From: Prosthecobacter sp.
GTDB taxonomy: Bacteria; Verrucomicrobiota; Verrucomicrobiia; Verrucomicrobiales; Verrucomicrobiaceae
Direction of reading: 5' to 3'
NCBI RefSeq assembly: GCF_034366625.1
Contig: NZ_JAXMIH010000023.1
Span: 372,001-436,000, forward strand
Length of the DNA stretch: 64,000 bases
Of the stretch, positions 46,102-56,072 are shown one piece after another (the first letter of the stretch is position 1; each line of letters begins with the position of its first letter). The translations under genes were made by a program, and so were the position numbers. The notes under the pieces are model-generated. The model searched no databases, was not told the origin of the DNA, and saw nothing but the letters and a program-made list of their open reading frames with translations.

Positions 46102-48021
46102 TCAGCGTTGCCGCCTTTCCTCAGGCTTTTTCTCCTGCGGGGCGGCCGGCTGAGGAGCAGGCGGGGGTGAGGGTGCCTGTCTTGCTGGGGGAGGTGGGCG
46201 GAGTTGAGGTGGGGTCTCCTGGCCCTGAGGCGACGGCTGGGGTGCCGCCAGCGGCGGCTGAGGCATGGGACGTGCTTGGGGCTGGAAGGGGCGGAACTGC
46301 GGAGTCTCCGCACGTTTCTCCTCACGAGCTTTCTCAGGGACGTCGGGGCGGCGCTGAATCTCTGGTGGACGAACTTGAGGCGGTTGCACAGGTTGCGGCA
46401 TGGGAGCTGGCTTCACACTGGGAGCTTCCGGTCGGGGCATCGGGCTCGGCGGTCGTGCCTTGGGCTCGGATTGAGGTTCTGGCATGGGCACCGGGCGCGC
46501 TTTGGGTGGGCTGGGTGGCGGTGAATCGGGGGCCAAAGGGCGACGCCCTCCCGGTCCGAAATCAAGCCTGCCATCACGATTCCCAGGCAGATCAGGCCTC
46601 ACCTTGGGAGGCGTTAGATTAGGCTCTGGTACCAGCTTGGGGGTGGCGGGCTTACCATCCGCTTTCGGACTGGTTTCAGTGCCGGGTTTGCCGGGAACGA
46701 GTTGCGGCTTTGAACCCTCCCCAGGCTTGATCCCGGATGGACGGTCATCGCTGTCAGGGCGGCCATCGGGACCACGGCCGGGACGGCCATCGGGGCGTAA
46801 ATCTGGACGACTGTCCGGCCCCAGACCGGGGCGGTCCGCACGGCCCGGCATGCTAGGACGGCGTGCCTCGCCCGGTGCAGGAGGATCCTCCTTCACGCCG
46901 GGTTTGCCCTCGGGGCTTAATGGCTGAGCTTTGCGCACTTCATCATCGACGCGGCGTGGATCGGGGCGCTGGGCGGTGCCCCAGCGTTCCTGAGGTTGCA
47001 GAGCCCGGCCCACAGCAGGCGGCGGCACATCGCTGGTGGCGACCAGAGGCGTTTTTTCCGGCAGTTTTTCCGCTTTGGCCTTCGCGAGTTCCTCACGCTG
47101 TCGAGCACGCAGACGCTCCGCAGCATTGGAGTCGCTGAGGCCGCTCCAGCCACGGTCAATTTCCGGGCGGTCAAAGCGTTCACGCACGCGCGGCGGCAAA
47201 GCTCGTGTTTCTTCTTTCTTCACCGTGGGGGCGGCAACCACCAACTGATCATTCTCGATGCGGGAGAGGCTGCGGAAGCCTCCATGACGTGCGTTCTGAT
47301 TGTCGATCCAGTCGCGGCGGAAGCTGTCTTCGTCGCGACGAAGTGTCAGGCGTCTCACGCGGTTTTCACCCAGCCTGTCGATGCGGGTCGGATCGGGGCC
47401 GCCGACAAAGATGTTGTTCACAACATTCTGCTGATACGTGATGTTGGTGATGTTTACCGAGCGGTCGATGAAGGTGAAGTTACGGCTGCGGTCCACGATG
47501 AAGGGACGCAACGACGAGCGCGTGGCGAACGAGCGGATGGGGACAAAGCTATAGTAAGCGGGACCGACATCGTAGTAGCTGTCCGTCCACCAGTTGAAGC
47601 CAATGCTGATGTTCCAGCGTGCTTCGGGTGGCAGCGGTGCCCAGCCGATGTAGTCATCGGTTTGTCGCCAAGACACCCAGGCTGGCGCCCATTCGTATCC
47701 GGGCACCCAAACCCAGCGACCAAACATGCGCAGCCAGCGACCATAGTGATAAGTGGCCCAGCCGAAGTCCTCATTCGAGATCCAGGTCCAGCCGGCGTTT
47801 GTATAGGCCCAGTAGCCGTCGGAATAAGGCGACCAATAGGCATTTCGTGACGCCCTCGGCTCCCAGACATAACCGTAGTTTCGGGTGTAAATCCAATCAC
47901 CGTAGGAATCGAGAGCATCGTAGAAGAAGTCGATGGATATCCCCACGTCCGCGCGGGCAGTCGGCACTGGTGTGGCCACCGCGAAAAGGGCGGCGCACAG
48001 CAGAAAAGAAAGATGTTTCAT
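46102..48021 (-). CDS. Exported DUF6600-like protein with long proline-rich tail
   Basis: The 639-residue product has a signal peptide (residues 1-24), a Trp/Tyr/Gly-rich domain (25-200) with GYVWEPRASRNAYWSPYSDG, AGWTWISNEDFGWATYHYGR and APAWVSWRQTDDYIGWAPLP, characteristic of DUF6600. The tail (about residues 290-639) is Pro/Arg/Glu/Asp-rich with RPD repeats such as DSRPDLRPDGRPGRGPDGRP and many PMPQP motifs. Predicted disordered. Likely a periplasmic or surface protein reaching through or along the envelope (inference). It is antiparallel to no other gene of note. Confidence 0.85.
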   Translation of the reverse strand: MKHLSFLLCAALFAVATPVPTARADVGISIDFFYDALDSYGDWIYTRNYGYVWEPRASRNAYWSPYSDGYWAYTNAGWTWISNEDFGWATYHYGRWLRMFGRWVWVPGYEWAPAWVSWRQTDDYIGWAPLPPEARWNISIGFNWWTDSYYDVGPAYYSFVPIRSFATRSSLRPFIVDRSRNFTFIDRSVNITNITYQQNVVNNIFVGGPDPTRIDRLGENRVRRLTLRRDEDSFRRDWIDNQNARHGGFRSLSRIENDQLVVAAPTVKKEETRALPPRVRERFDRPEIDRGWSGLSDSNAAERLRARQREELAKAKAEKLPEKTPLVATSDVPPPAVGRALQPQERWGTAQRPDPRRVDDEVRKAQPLSPEGKPGVKEDPPAPGEARRPSMPGRADRPGLGPDSRPDLRPDGRPGRGPDGRPDSDDRPSGIKPGEGSKPQLVPGKPGTETSPKADGKPATPKLVPEPNLTPPKVRPDLPGNRDGRLDFGPGGRRPLAPDSPPPSPPKARPVPMPEPQSEPKARPPSPMPRPEAPSVKPAPMPQPVQPPQVRPPEIQRRPDVPEKAREEKRAETPQFRPFQPQARPMPQPPLAAPQPSPQGQETPPQLRPPPPARQAPSPPPAPQPAAPQEKKPEERRQR

Positions 48022-48156
48022 GGTTGGATGGTGGTTGAGTTGTGTTTATCATCGTCATTGGATACGACGGTTGCTCTTTATCATCCGGCTCAAAAGGGGT
48101 TCCTGGCTGCCTGATAGATGCCTCAGGAGGACTGGTTTCCTTCCCTCCCCATCCTC

Positions 48157-48954
48157 ATGTCTCTCCTCGAACGCCTCTTTTCCATCCCGGTCATCCGCAA
48201 AGGCATCTGGCGGCTGTGGTATCCTTTTCTCACGCGGCGGTTGCAGGGTGAGGAGGTGCTGTTTCTCAACTACGCCTTTGAAACCGATCCACCGGTCGGT
48301 TTGAAGCTCGATCCTGATGACGAACCGAACCGCGCCTGCATCCAGCTTTATCATCACGTCGCCACCCAGGTCGATCTGCGCGGCAAAGAGGTGCTCGAAG
48401 TGAGCTGCGGCCATGGTGGTGGCGCGTCGTGGCTCACGCGCACGATGCAGCCGTCTGGCTATACCGGTCTCGATCTCAATCCCACGGGCATTCATTTTTG
48501 CCAGCAGCGCCATCGCGTGTCCGGCCTCACCTTTGTACAGGGAGATGCACAGAAGCTCCCCTTGCCCGACAACTCGCTCGACGCCGTCATCAATGTCGAA
48601 GCCTCGCACTGCTACCCTGATTTCCCCGGCTTCCTCGCCGAAGTCGCGCGCGTGCTGCGCCCAGGCGGCCACTTCTTATATGCCGATTTTCGTTTTCGCG
48701 ATCAGTTCGCTGATTGGGAAAGCGTCATGGCCAACGCACCGTTGCAAATCGTGCAGACACGCAACATCCGTGACGAAGTCCTGCGTGGCATGAATTGCAA
48801 TGCGGCACGCAGCGAGGCGCTCATCTGCCAGCGTCTGCCCAAGTTTCTGCATTCCCTGGGCCGCGATTTCGCCGGTCTGCCCGGATCACGCGTGTACGAG
48901 GCGCTGAAGGGCGGCGATCTGGCCTACCGCTCGTGGTGCCTGCGCAAAAGCTGA
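48157..48954 (+). CDS. Class I SAM-dependent methyltransferase (UbiE-like)
   Basis: The 265-residue product has motif I VLEVSCGHGGGASWLTRTM, motif II GLDLNPTGIHFCQQRH, GDAQKLPLPDNSLDAVINVE and ARVLRPGGHFLYADFRF. It resembles the phthiotriol or fatty-acid O-methyltransferase branch, which acts on lipids. The N-terminus is hydrophobic/aromatic (GIWRLWYPFLTRRL), perhaps membrane contact. The start at 48157 gives MSLLERLFSIPVIRKGIW; 48118 is an alternative with 13 more residues. Confidence 0.88.
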   Translation: MSLLERLFSIPVIRKGIWRLWYPFLTRRLQGEEVLFLNYAFETDPPVGLKLDPDDEPNRACIQLYHHVATQVDLRGKEVLEVSCGHGGGASWLTRTMQPSGYTGLDLNPTGIHFCQQRHRVSGLTFVQGDAQKLPLPDNSLDAVINVEASHCYPDFPGFLAEVARVLRPGGHFLYADFRFRDQFADWESVMANAPLQIVQTRNIRDEVLRGMNCNAARSEALICQRLPKFLHSLGRDFAGLPGSRVYEALKGGDLAYRSWCLRKS

Positions 48955-48978
48955 ACCAAAATGGGCAGACGTGTGCGC

Positions 48979-49947
48979 TCAGCCTTCCGAAGCATGGCTG
49001 CGGCGACGGATGACGCGGTCTTCCCGTGGCGCAGCCATGGCAAGAGTGCGCTTGTCGTCTGCCTTGCGGTTCATGACGAAGTGGTTGTTTTCTCCATACT
49101 CGGCCCACGGTCCCTCGGGGATATCCGCGAACTCCACGAACTTCCAGTCCGTCATGTCACTGCCATCGAGGCCGAGAAAATCGCGCACGGCGGGCGAGAC
49201 ATCGAGACCGGCGTTGTGATTGGGATTGGGCTTCGGACGCGCATCGCCAAAGACGTACTCCGAGTCATTTGTGGTGAAGGGTCCGGCATCCTCCCACTGC
49301 GCGTAGCAGACGCGGTCGCCTTTGCGAATGGCGATCCAGCGGCCCTTGCACACGGACTTCCACTTGCTGGTGAAGCCCTCCTTGAACCACGGGATGAGGC
49401 TGCGAGCTTCTTTCTTATGACCATTCTGCGCGATGTCGTTGTAGGGGAGCGCCACATAGAACGGGTTCTGCTTCGGAGTGAAGTTGGCAGGCAGAAAGCC
49501 CTTTCGAGCCTTGGGACTGGGGTCGTCGTAACCGCCGTAATGCTTCGCCCAGTTCTCGTCCCAACTGCTCGCATGGTTGGGCACGGGATTATTCGCTGAG
49601 GGATCTTCACCGATCCAGAAGACCGTGGTGTTAATGTGGCACTTCCACGCGTGGCTGTCCGCAGTCTCGGCTTGGCTCACTTTTTCAGCAGGGGGAGAGT
49701 GCGTCACATGATGTGCGGTTGAGAGGTGTCGAGTTTGTGATTTCCCATGAGGAGGACGGTCTCCAAACGGCGGGCTGCTGTCCTCGTACTCCTCACCCGC
49801 GACACAGGAGAACGGGGACTTGGACTTTTTGCAACCCTTGGAGGGTTTCGTCTCCTTGGACAGATTGATCTTCCCCGTGGGTGCCGCCATTGACACCACG
49901 GCGGACAAAATCAGGCTGGACCGTTTGAACCACGTGCGTTTTTTCAT
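48979..49947 (-). CDS. Secreted protein with double-psi beta-barrel-like domain
   Basis: The 322-residue product starts MKKRTWFKRSSLILSAVVSM, a signal peptide. After a Lys/Ser-rich, low-complexity segment (residues 25-95) comes a domain with CHINTTVFWIGED, FYVALPYNDIAQ, RVCYAQWEDAGPFTTND and LDVSPAVRDFLGL. The pattern YAQWEDAGPF / GLDVSPA resembles RlpA-like double-psi barrels of peptidoglycan-binding proteins. Function is inference. The ATG at 49947 is chosen over 50124 because it opens the signal peptide. Confidence 0.8.
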   Translation of the reverse strand: MKKRTWFKRSSLILSAVVSMAAPTGKINLSKETKPSKGCKKSKSPFSCVAGEEYEDSSPPFGDRPPHGKSQTRHLSTAHHVTHSPPAEKVSQAETADSHAWKCHINTTVFWIGEDPSANNPVPNHASSWDENWAKHYGGYDDPSPKARKGFLPANFTPKQNPFYVALPYNDIAQNGHKKEARSLIPWFKEGFTSKWKSVCKGRWIAIRKGDRVCYAQWEDAGPFTTNDSEYVFGDARPKPNPNHNAGLDVSPAVRDFLGLDGSDMTDWKFVEFADIPEGPWAEYGENNHFVMNRKADDKRTLAMAAPREDRVIRRRSHASEG

Positions 49948-50449
49948 GGCTGGCCTCCAAAATGGCGAAGTTGGTTGGCGCAAAGCACCCTTCGCGCACC
50001 TCCCCGCCACGCCGGGCAGGACGGCACTTGGAAGCATGGTCAATGATCTTGGGAACACAATGAAAAATTGGTTGTGACCATGGCATGGCCTATGCGGCTG
50101 ACCGGAGCATCGGCAACACTTCACATGGCTTCAAAGCTCCATCGCAAAGCGATGCACGTGATGTTCATGCTCCTGCACCGTTAGAATCGCGGCACACCGG
50201 AATCGAGATGGAGCCGGGCACAGCCTGCTTGCTTCGCTCGGCTGGTGGATCAGCGCCAGTGCCTGCAAACTTCCCTGTTTGTCGGTAAACTTTGCCCGCC
50301 ACCACCCCGGGACAATACGGAGGTGTTTTTAAGCCTTTGCTTACCGTCCACTTCCGTCTGTCCGGTTTAGCGTTGTGAAGTCTGATCGAGGCGCTCGGGC
50401 CTGACGAAAGCCGTCGGCGGCTCTGATCCTAAGTTTTTCCTGCTTTCCC
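49948..50449. other. Intergenic region upstream of the signalling operon
   Basis: This 502-bp gap between divergent genes has no credible ORF. Just before the start of the thioredoxin-like gene (about 50378-50430) lies GC-rich sequence that can fold, with GCCTGACG pairing CGTCGGC. It is a possible structured leader or attenuator, but no known riboswitch class fits by eye. Confidence 0.45.
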
Positions 50450-51127
50450 ATGAATGAAATAAAACCCCAAGATACCAACGCCGCTGAGCGGGCACTGCAT
50501 CTGCTTGGCCGGCCGGCTGTCAGTTTCACCCTGGCCGCAGGTACAGCCTGGCTCGTGGTCGTTCTCGCCGGCATGTTCCTGCTGCTGCGTTATTCCCAAG
50601 CGGCCGGCCTTGCAGGGAATCCTCCCGCACAATGGCCGGTTGCAAGCCTGGTGCCGCAGTCAACCGGCATGCACAGCCTGATCTTGTTCCTGCATCCGCA
50701 CTGCCCATGCTCCAGAGCCAGCATCGGCGAACTGGAACAGATCATGACGCACTGCCAGGGGCAGGTCAGCGCTCAGGTCCTGTTCGTCCAGCCTGCGGAG
50801 ATGTCCGAGGCGTGGGCGCACACCGGCTTATGGCATACCGCGGCAGCCATTCCCGGCGTGAGTGTTCGTTGTGATCACGCCGGCGTCGAAGCCCGACGCT
50901 TTCAGGCGCTGACATCAGGCCAGACGTTGCTCTACGATCCTGCCGGGGCCTTGCTGTTCCAAGGCGGCATAACCCTTTCCCGCAGTCATGCCGGGGACAA
51001 TCCCGGGCGCAGTGCCGTGGAGTCTCTGGTGCGGCACGAGAGTTCTGATCCTGCCCAAACATGGGTCTTCGGCTGTGCTCTGGGTGTGGCAGAAATTCAG
51101 AAAGGATGTGTGGCATGCAAACCATGA
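50450..51127 (+). CDS. Membrane-anchored thioredoxin-like protein
   Basis: The 225-residue product has one transmembrane segment (residues 26-48, FTLAAGTAWLVVVLAGMFLL) and an extracytoplasmic thioredoxin-like part with HPHCPCSRASIGEL (a C-P-C motif rather than CxxC), followed by helices and a strand with QTLLYDPAGALLFQGGIT, where the family's cis-Pro should lie. It may act as a redox or metal sensor. Its stop overlaps the start of the histidine kinase gene, so its output is probably read by that kinase (inference). Confidence 0.8.
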   Translation: MNEIKPQDTNAAERALHLLGRPAVSFTLAAGTAWLVVVLAGMFLLLRYSQAAGLAGNPPAQWPVASLVPQSTGMHSLILFLHPHCPCSRASIGELEQIMTHCQGQVSAQVLFVQPAEMSEAWAHTGLWHTAAAIPGVSVRCDHAGVEARRFQALTSGQTLLYDPAGALLFQGGITLSRSHAGDNPGRSAVESLVRHESSDPAQTWVFGCALGVAEIQKGCVACKP

Positions 51128-52656
51128 TCGCAAACACACCTCCGCCGGACACCGCGTTGCAACAACGCGCGATGGCGCTGTTTCAGGCCGCAGAAAACGA
51201 CCTGCACAAGCACACGGATCAACTGTTTGCCAAGCTGATGATCTTCCAGTGGGTGGCCGGCATTGCCGCCGCGTTGTGGATCTCTCCCCGGACCTGGATC
51301 GGCGTTTCGAGCGAGACCCATGTGCATGTATGGGCCGCGCTGTTCCTCGGCGGAGCGATCAGCGGTCTGCCGGTCTGGATGGCCTGGCGGCAGCCCGGCC
51401 GGCCCTTGACACGCCATGTCATTGCCGCCGCCCAGATGCTAACCTCAGCGCTGTTGATCCATCTGACCGGCGGACGTATTGAAACACACTTCCATGTCTT
51501 CGGTTCGCTGGCTTTTCTCGCGTTCTACCGGGACTGGCGTGTGCTTCTGACGGCCACGGTGGTGGTGGCCGCAGATCATCTGGCCCGTGGCCTGTTCTGG
51601 CCGCAATCCGTCTTCGGCGTGCTCACCGCCAGCCCCTGGCGCTGGCTTGAGCACGCAGGCTGGGTGCTCTTTGAAGACGCCTTTCTGCTGCTCTCCAACG
51701 GCAGGATGCTGGGTGCCATGTTCGAGGTCGCCATGCGTCGTGCCAGACTTGAGGGCAATAATGTGGAGATCGAACGGCAGGTGACGGAGCGCACCGCGCA
51801 ACTCAGCGCCGCGCAGGCGCAGTTGGTCAATGCTTCGCGTCAGGCTGGCATGGCGGAGATCGCCACCAACGTCCTGCACAACGTCGGCAACGTGCTCAAC
51901 AGCGTCAACGTTTCCGCCGAGTCGGTGGCAGGGAAAGTCCGGCAGTTCAGAATCGGCCGTCTCAAAAGTGTGGCCGCCTTGCTCACCGAGCATCGCGAAA
52001 CACTGCCCGAGTTTCTCACCAGCGACCCGAAGGGCCGTGTGCTCCCGGATTATCTGGTGAAACTTGCCGATGAACTGGCCGGACCCCAGAATGAGATCTT
52101 GGAGGAGGTGGAGTCGCTCAAGAACAACATCGAGCACATCAAGGAAGTCGTGGCCATGCAGCAGGCCTACGCCCGCCGGTCGGGTGTGGTGGGAACCTTC
52201 CCGGTCATCGATATGGTCGAGGACGCCATCCGCATCAACAATGCCGCTTTGCACCGCCACGGTGTGCATCTGGTCCGGGAATATGAAACCGTGCCGCCCG
52301 TGGTGACCGACCGCCACAAGGTGCTGCAGATACTCGTGAATTTGCTGAGCAATGCCAAATACGCCGTGGACCACAACACTGGAGACAAACGGCTCGTGGT
52401 ACGCGTGACCCTCGTCGAGGCGGATCATGTCGAGATCGCCGTCATCGACAATGGCACCGGCATCGCGGCGGAAAACCTCACGCAGATCTTTGGCCATGGC
52501 TTCACCACCAAGGACGAAGGCCACGGCTTCGGCCTGCACAGTGGTGCCCTGGCGGCCCGTGAGCTGGGCGGCGCTCTGACAGCAAGCAGCGACGGTCCGG
52601 GCCAGGGCGCGGTCTTCACCTTGCGGCTGCCCATCAACAACCCAGACCTCCAATAA
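51115..52656 (+). CDS. Membrane histidine kinase
   Basis: The 513-residue product has about six transmembrane segments (residues 35-195), a coiled coil, a histidine box in EIATNVLHNVGNVLNSVN (phospho-acceptor His) and HATPase_c motifs NLLSNAKYAV, VIDNGTGIAAENL, FGHGFTTKDEGHGFGLH. No PAS domain is seen, so input is probably through the membrane and its partner. The start ATG at 51115 follows AAAGGA; 51124 is also possible and would give a 4-nt overlap with the upstream gene. Its stop overlaps the start of the next kinase (TAATG). Confidence 0.93.
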   Translation: MQTMIANTPPPDTALQQRAMALFQAAENDLHKHTDQLFAKLMIFQWVAGIAAALWISPRTWIGVSSETHVHVWAALFLGGAISGLPVWMAWRQPGRPLTRHVIAAAQMLTSALLIHLTGGRIETHFHVFGSLAFLAFYRDWRVLLTATVVVAADHLARGLFWPQSVFGVLTASPWRWLEHAGWVLFEDAFLLLSNGRMLGAMFEVAMRRARLEGNNVEIERQVTERTAQLSAAQAQLVNASRQAGMAEIATNVLHNVGNVLNSVNVSAESVAGKVRQFRIGRLKSVAALLTEHRETLPEFLTSDPKGRVLPDYLVKLADELAGPQNEILEEVESLKNNIEHIKEVVAMQQAYARRSGVVGTFPVIDMVEDAIRINNAALHRHGVHLVREYETVPPVVTDRHKVLQILVNLLSNAKYAVDHNTGDKRLVVRVTLVEADHVEIAVIDNGTGIAAENLTQIFGHGFTTKDEGHGFGLHSGALAARELGGALTASSDGPGQGAVFTLRLPINNPDLQ

Positions 52657-54821
52657 TGCACTCCTCCATGACCAACCGGCGCATCCTTGTCATCGACGAC
52701 AACCGCGCCATCCACGCCGATTTCCGTAAAATCCTGTGTCCGCCCGCCACCACGGGCGATGATCTGCTGGCCGACGAGGAGATCCTGTTTGGCACCAGTG
52801 CATCGAAGTCCACGATGTTCTGTGAAATTGACGTCGCCTCACAGGGTGAGGAAGGACTGGCCATGGTGCAGCAGTCCCTTGCTGAAGGCCGGCCCTATGC
52901 CATGGCCTTTATGGACATGCGCATGCCGCCTGGCTGGGACGGGATCGAAACAACGCGGCAGATCTGGGCCGTCTGCCCGGACATGCAGATCGTGATTTGC
53001 ACCGCCTACTCCGACTACTCCTGGGATCAGATGCAGGAGCAGATCACACCGCGTGACCGCCTGCTCATCCTGAAAAAGCCTTTCGATACCGTCGAGGTGT
53101 TGCAGATGGCCAATATGCTGACCGAAAAATGGCGGCTGCTCCAGGAATCCAGATGGCAGATGCACGATCTCGAAGAACGGGTGCAGATGCGCACGCAGGA
53201 GCTGGAGTCATCCCGGCTCGCCGCCATGAACATGATGGAGGAAGCCGTGCGCAACCGCGAAAGTGAGCGGCAGGCCTGTGAAATCCTCCGGCATGAAATG
53301 GTGGAGCGCGGCAAACTGGAGGAACGCTTTCGCGAACAGGCCGCCCTGCTCGATAAAACCCGTGATGCCATCGTTGTCCGCGACCTTGGGCATCGCATCA
53401 CCTACTGGAACAAGGGCGCCGAGCTGATCTACGGCTGGACCGCCGGGGAAGTCATCGGCCGCAGGATCACCGAGCTGCTCTATCGTGAGGCCGCGCCGTT
53501 TGAACGGGCCTGCGCCACCGTCGTTCGGAATGGTGAGTGGAACGGAGAGCTGCACGAGGTCAACAAGGCCGGGGCGCCGCTGCTGGTCGAAGGCCGCTGC
53601 ACCTTGTTGCGCGACTCCTACGGTCAGCCGCATGGCATCCTCGCGATCAACACGGACATCACGGAAAAGAAGAAACTCGAACAGCAGTTCCTTCGCGCCC
53701 AGCGCATGGACAGCATCGGCACCCTGGCCGGCGGCATCGCGCATGATCTTAACAATGCGCTGACTCCCATCTTGATGTCCATCGAGCTGCTGAAGCTCCA
53801 GGAAAAAGACGCGGGCCGCGCGAGCGTGCTCTCAACCATTGAAAGCAGCGCCAAACGTGGCGCCGGCATGGTCAGGCAGTTGCTCTCCTTCGCCAGCGGG
53901 GTTGAAGGGCGGCAGTTGGTGGTGCAGGTCGGCCATCTGCTCAAGGAGATTGAAAAATTCGCCAATGAGACCTTCCTCAAGACCATTGAGGTGCGCAGCG
54001 AAATCCCGGCGGATTTATGGACCGTTCAGGGCGATCCCACCCAGCTCCATCAGGTGCTGCTCAATCTCTGCGTCAATGCACGTGATGCCATGCCCAACGG
54101 CGGCATGCTCAAGCTCTCCGCCTGCAATCTGATGATCGATGAGAACTACGTCGGCCTCAATGGTGAGGGCAACCCGGGCCCGCACATTATGATCCAGGTG
54201 GAGGACACCGGTACCGGCATGCCGCCGGAGGTGATCGAGCGTATCTTCGAGCCGTTTTTCACCACCAAGGAGCTGGGCAAGGGCACCGGCCTGGGTCTGT
54301 CCACCACCCTGGGCATCATCAAGAACCACGGCGGCTTCATGCGCGTTCACAGCGAGGTGGGGAAGGGCGCCCAGTTCCGTGTCCATCTGCCATCGCAGGA
54401 AGTGCCCGAGGCAGGAACTGTCTCCCCCCTTCCCATGGAGCTGCCTCGCGGGCACGGCGAACTCGTGCTCGTCGTGGATGACGAGTCCGAGGTGCGGCAG
54501 ATCACCCGGCAGACACTGGAGGCCTTTGGCTACCAGGTGCTGCTGGCGGCCGACGGAGCCGAGGCGACTGCACTCTACGCGTCCCGGCAGCATGACATCG
54601 CGGCGGTGCTCACCGACATGATGATGCCCACCATGGACGGACCGGCAACCATCCAGGTGCTCATACGCATCAATCCGGAGGTCCGCATCATTGCCGCGAG
54701 CGGCGTGAATGCCAACGGCATGGAGGCCAAGGCCGTCAACGCTGGCGTCAAACACTTCATCCCCAAGCCCTACACCGCCGAAACCCTGCTGAAAACACTG
54801 TGCTGCACACTGGGAGCCTGA
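52656..54821 (+). CDS. Hybrid sensor kinase (REC-PAS-HisKA-HATPase-REC)
   Basis: The 721-residue product begins with a receiver domain ([16 protein letters not shown], phospho-Asp in [16 protein letters not shown], Lys in ILKKPFDT), then a coiled coil, a PAS/PAC domain (residues 228-345), HisKA with [20 protein letters not shown], HATPase_c ([33 protein letters not shown]) and a C-terminal receiver ([33 protein letters not shown]). Two receivers around one kinase suggest input from an upstream kinase and an output phosphorelay. It has no DNA-binding domain, so the final target lies elsewhere. Confidence 0.94.
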   Translation: MHSSMTNRRILVIDDNRAIHADFRKILCPPATTGDDLLADEEILFGTSASKSTMFCEIDVASQGEEGLAMVQQSLAEGRPYAMAFMDMRMPPGWDGIETTRQIWAVCPDMQIVICTAYSDYSWDQMQEQITPRDRLLILKKPFDTVEVLQMANMLTEKWRLLQESRWQMHDLEERVQMRTQELESSRLAAMNMMEEAVRNRESERQACEILRHEMVERGKLEERFREQAALLDKTRDAIVVRDLGHRITYWNKGAELIYGWTAGEVIGRRITELLYREAAPFERACATVVRNGEWNGELHEVNKAGAPLLVEGRCTLLRDSYGQPHGILAINTDITEKKKLEQQFLRAQRMDSIGTLAGGIAHDLNNALTPILMSIELLKLQEKDAGRASVLSTIESSAKRGAGMVRQLLSFASGVEGRQLVVQVGHLLKEIEKFANETFLKTIEVRSEIPADLWTVQGDPTQLHQVLLNLCVNARDAMPNGGMLKLSACNLMIDENYVGLNGEGNPGPHIMIQVEDTGTGMPPEVIERIFEPFFTTKELGKGTGLGLSTTLGIIKNHGGFMRVHSEVGKGAQFRVHLPSQEVPEAGTVSPLPMELPRGHGELVLVVDDESEVRQITRQTLEAFGYQVLLAADGAEATALYASRQHDIAAVLTDMMMPTMDGPATIQVLIRINPEVRIIAASGVNANGMEAKAVNAGVKHFIPKPYTAETLLKTLCCTLGA

Positions 54822-54822
54822 C

Positions 54823-56043
54823 TCACGCCATCACTTCCAGCAGCATCTTCTGGATGTTATTCTTCCCAGATTTCGGAAACGGACGCGGCATCGGTTGGGC
54901 GATGTCATTCGCATCAATCGTTCGGCAGCGCAGCTCGTAGCTGCCAGGGGCGATTTTGAGCGGTTTCGCAGCCCAGCGGCAGAGCGTGTGGCGCAGCGGC
55001 CATTCACGCGGCTTTTTCGTGACAGGATCAAACTGCGCTGGATGCAACGGCGCGCTTTTGAAGCCCGCAATCGTCGTGCCATCAAAGGGAACGATCTGCG
55101 CGTCCTGCCACGGAGCTTTGGTGAAGTGAGGATCATTCGCAGGAAGTGGCTCGCGCACATCGCGCAGCCAGAACTGCACCTTTTTCAGGCCGGAGATGCC
55201 GATCTGGGCGTTGCCGTGGATGGTGTAGGCGTCGCTGACGCTGATTTTGCCGGGCAGATCGGCGAAGCGGGCAAAGGTCTTGAGCCAACTGTTGATGTCG
55301 TTGTTGCCGTTCGCATAGGTGTCGTCGGACTGATGCGCGTTGGTGAAGCCGACGCGCTGCAGCCACTTCACCGATTTAAAACCATACGCCTCCGGCACAA
55401 TCATGCGCACGGGACCGCCGCGTTCACCGGTGAGGAATTCGCCGTTGAGCTTGTAGCAGAGAATCACCGGCAGTTCGCCCGGCGAATCTTCAAAGACGCG
55501 GTTCATCGGCAGGTAGCATTTGAACATCTGCTTCGGATCCTCGTTGTGATGACCGTGATACCAGACGTGGCGCAGATTTTCGACCGGACCACAGTGCCAA
55601 AGCACATCGCGCAACGGCACGCCCTCCCACAGCCCATGACCGAGCGGATCGGCGAGGTTGTTGCAGGTGATGACCTTCAAATAACTCACCGCCTTCGTCT
55701 TCGCGATCTCCATCAGCTTGTCGAACGTGAGAGCGGTGCCGTTGCTGCGCAGCATGGGGCGCTCGATCTTTGAGTTACTGGCCGGATCGGTGATGATCTC
55801 AAGCTGCCACGTCTCGCGCACCATGCCGATCTCGCGTTGTTTCTCGATGGGGAGCTTGTAGGGCAGCGGATTGCCGCGCTCCACGTTGTAAAAATCACCC
55901 GAAGGCGTGATGCAGCATCCACCGTCCTCGCACACTGGGCCGGCCTTCTTCCCGGCGGCCTGTACTTCTGCGCTGGTGAACGCCGCAGCCCCTGCGGCGC
56001 CGAGTTTGAACAAGTCGCGGCGGCTGAACGATTTCGGTTTCAT
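54823..56043 (-). CDS. Tat-exported sulfite-oxidase-family molybdopterin protein
   Basis: The 406-residue product has a twin-arginine signal (SRRDLFKLGAAGAAAF), and the sulfite oxidase/YedY Moco-binding core: VITCNNLADPLGHGLWEG with the predicted Mo-ligating Cys, HNEDPKQMF, GGPVRMIVPEAYGFKSVKWL and WLRDVREPLP. The C-terminal dimer domain is present (SAPLHPAQFD...). It probably transfers oxygen or reduces a sulfoxide/sulfite-like substrate in the periplasm. It lies 30 bp upstream of nothing on its strand and convergent with the hybrid kinase (1 bp apart). Confidence 0.9.
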   Translation of the reverse strand: MKPKSFSRRDLFKLGAAGAAAFTSAEVQAAGKKAGPVCEDGGCCITPSGDFYNVERGNPLPYKLPIEKQREIGMVRETWQLEIITDPASNSKIERPMLRSNGTALTFDKLMEIAKTKAVSYLKVITCNNLADPLGHGLWEGVPLRDVLWHCGPVENLRHVWYHGHHNEDPKQMFKCYLPMNRVFEDSPGELPVILCYKLNGEFLTGERGGPVRMIVPEAYGFKSVKWLQRVGFTNAHQSDDTYANGNNDINSWLKTFARFADLPGKISVSDAYTIHGNAQIGISGLKKVQFWLRDVREPLPANDPHFTKAPWQDAQIVPFDGTTIAGFKSAPLHPAQFDPVTKKPREWPLRHTLCRWAAKPLKIAPGSYELRCRTIDANDIAQPMPRPFPKSGKNNIQKMLLEVMA

Positions 56044-56072
56044 GGCGACAGATCAAACGGTCGCACCCTGGC

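Noticed and set aside
51445-52653. 402-residue minus-strand ORF
   Set aside because: Antisense to the membrane histidine kinase and overlapping its catalytic domains.
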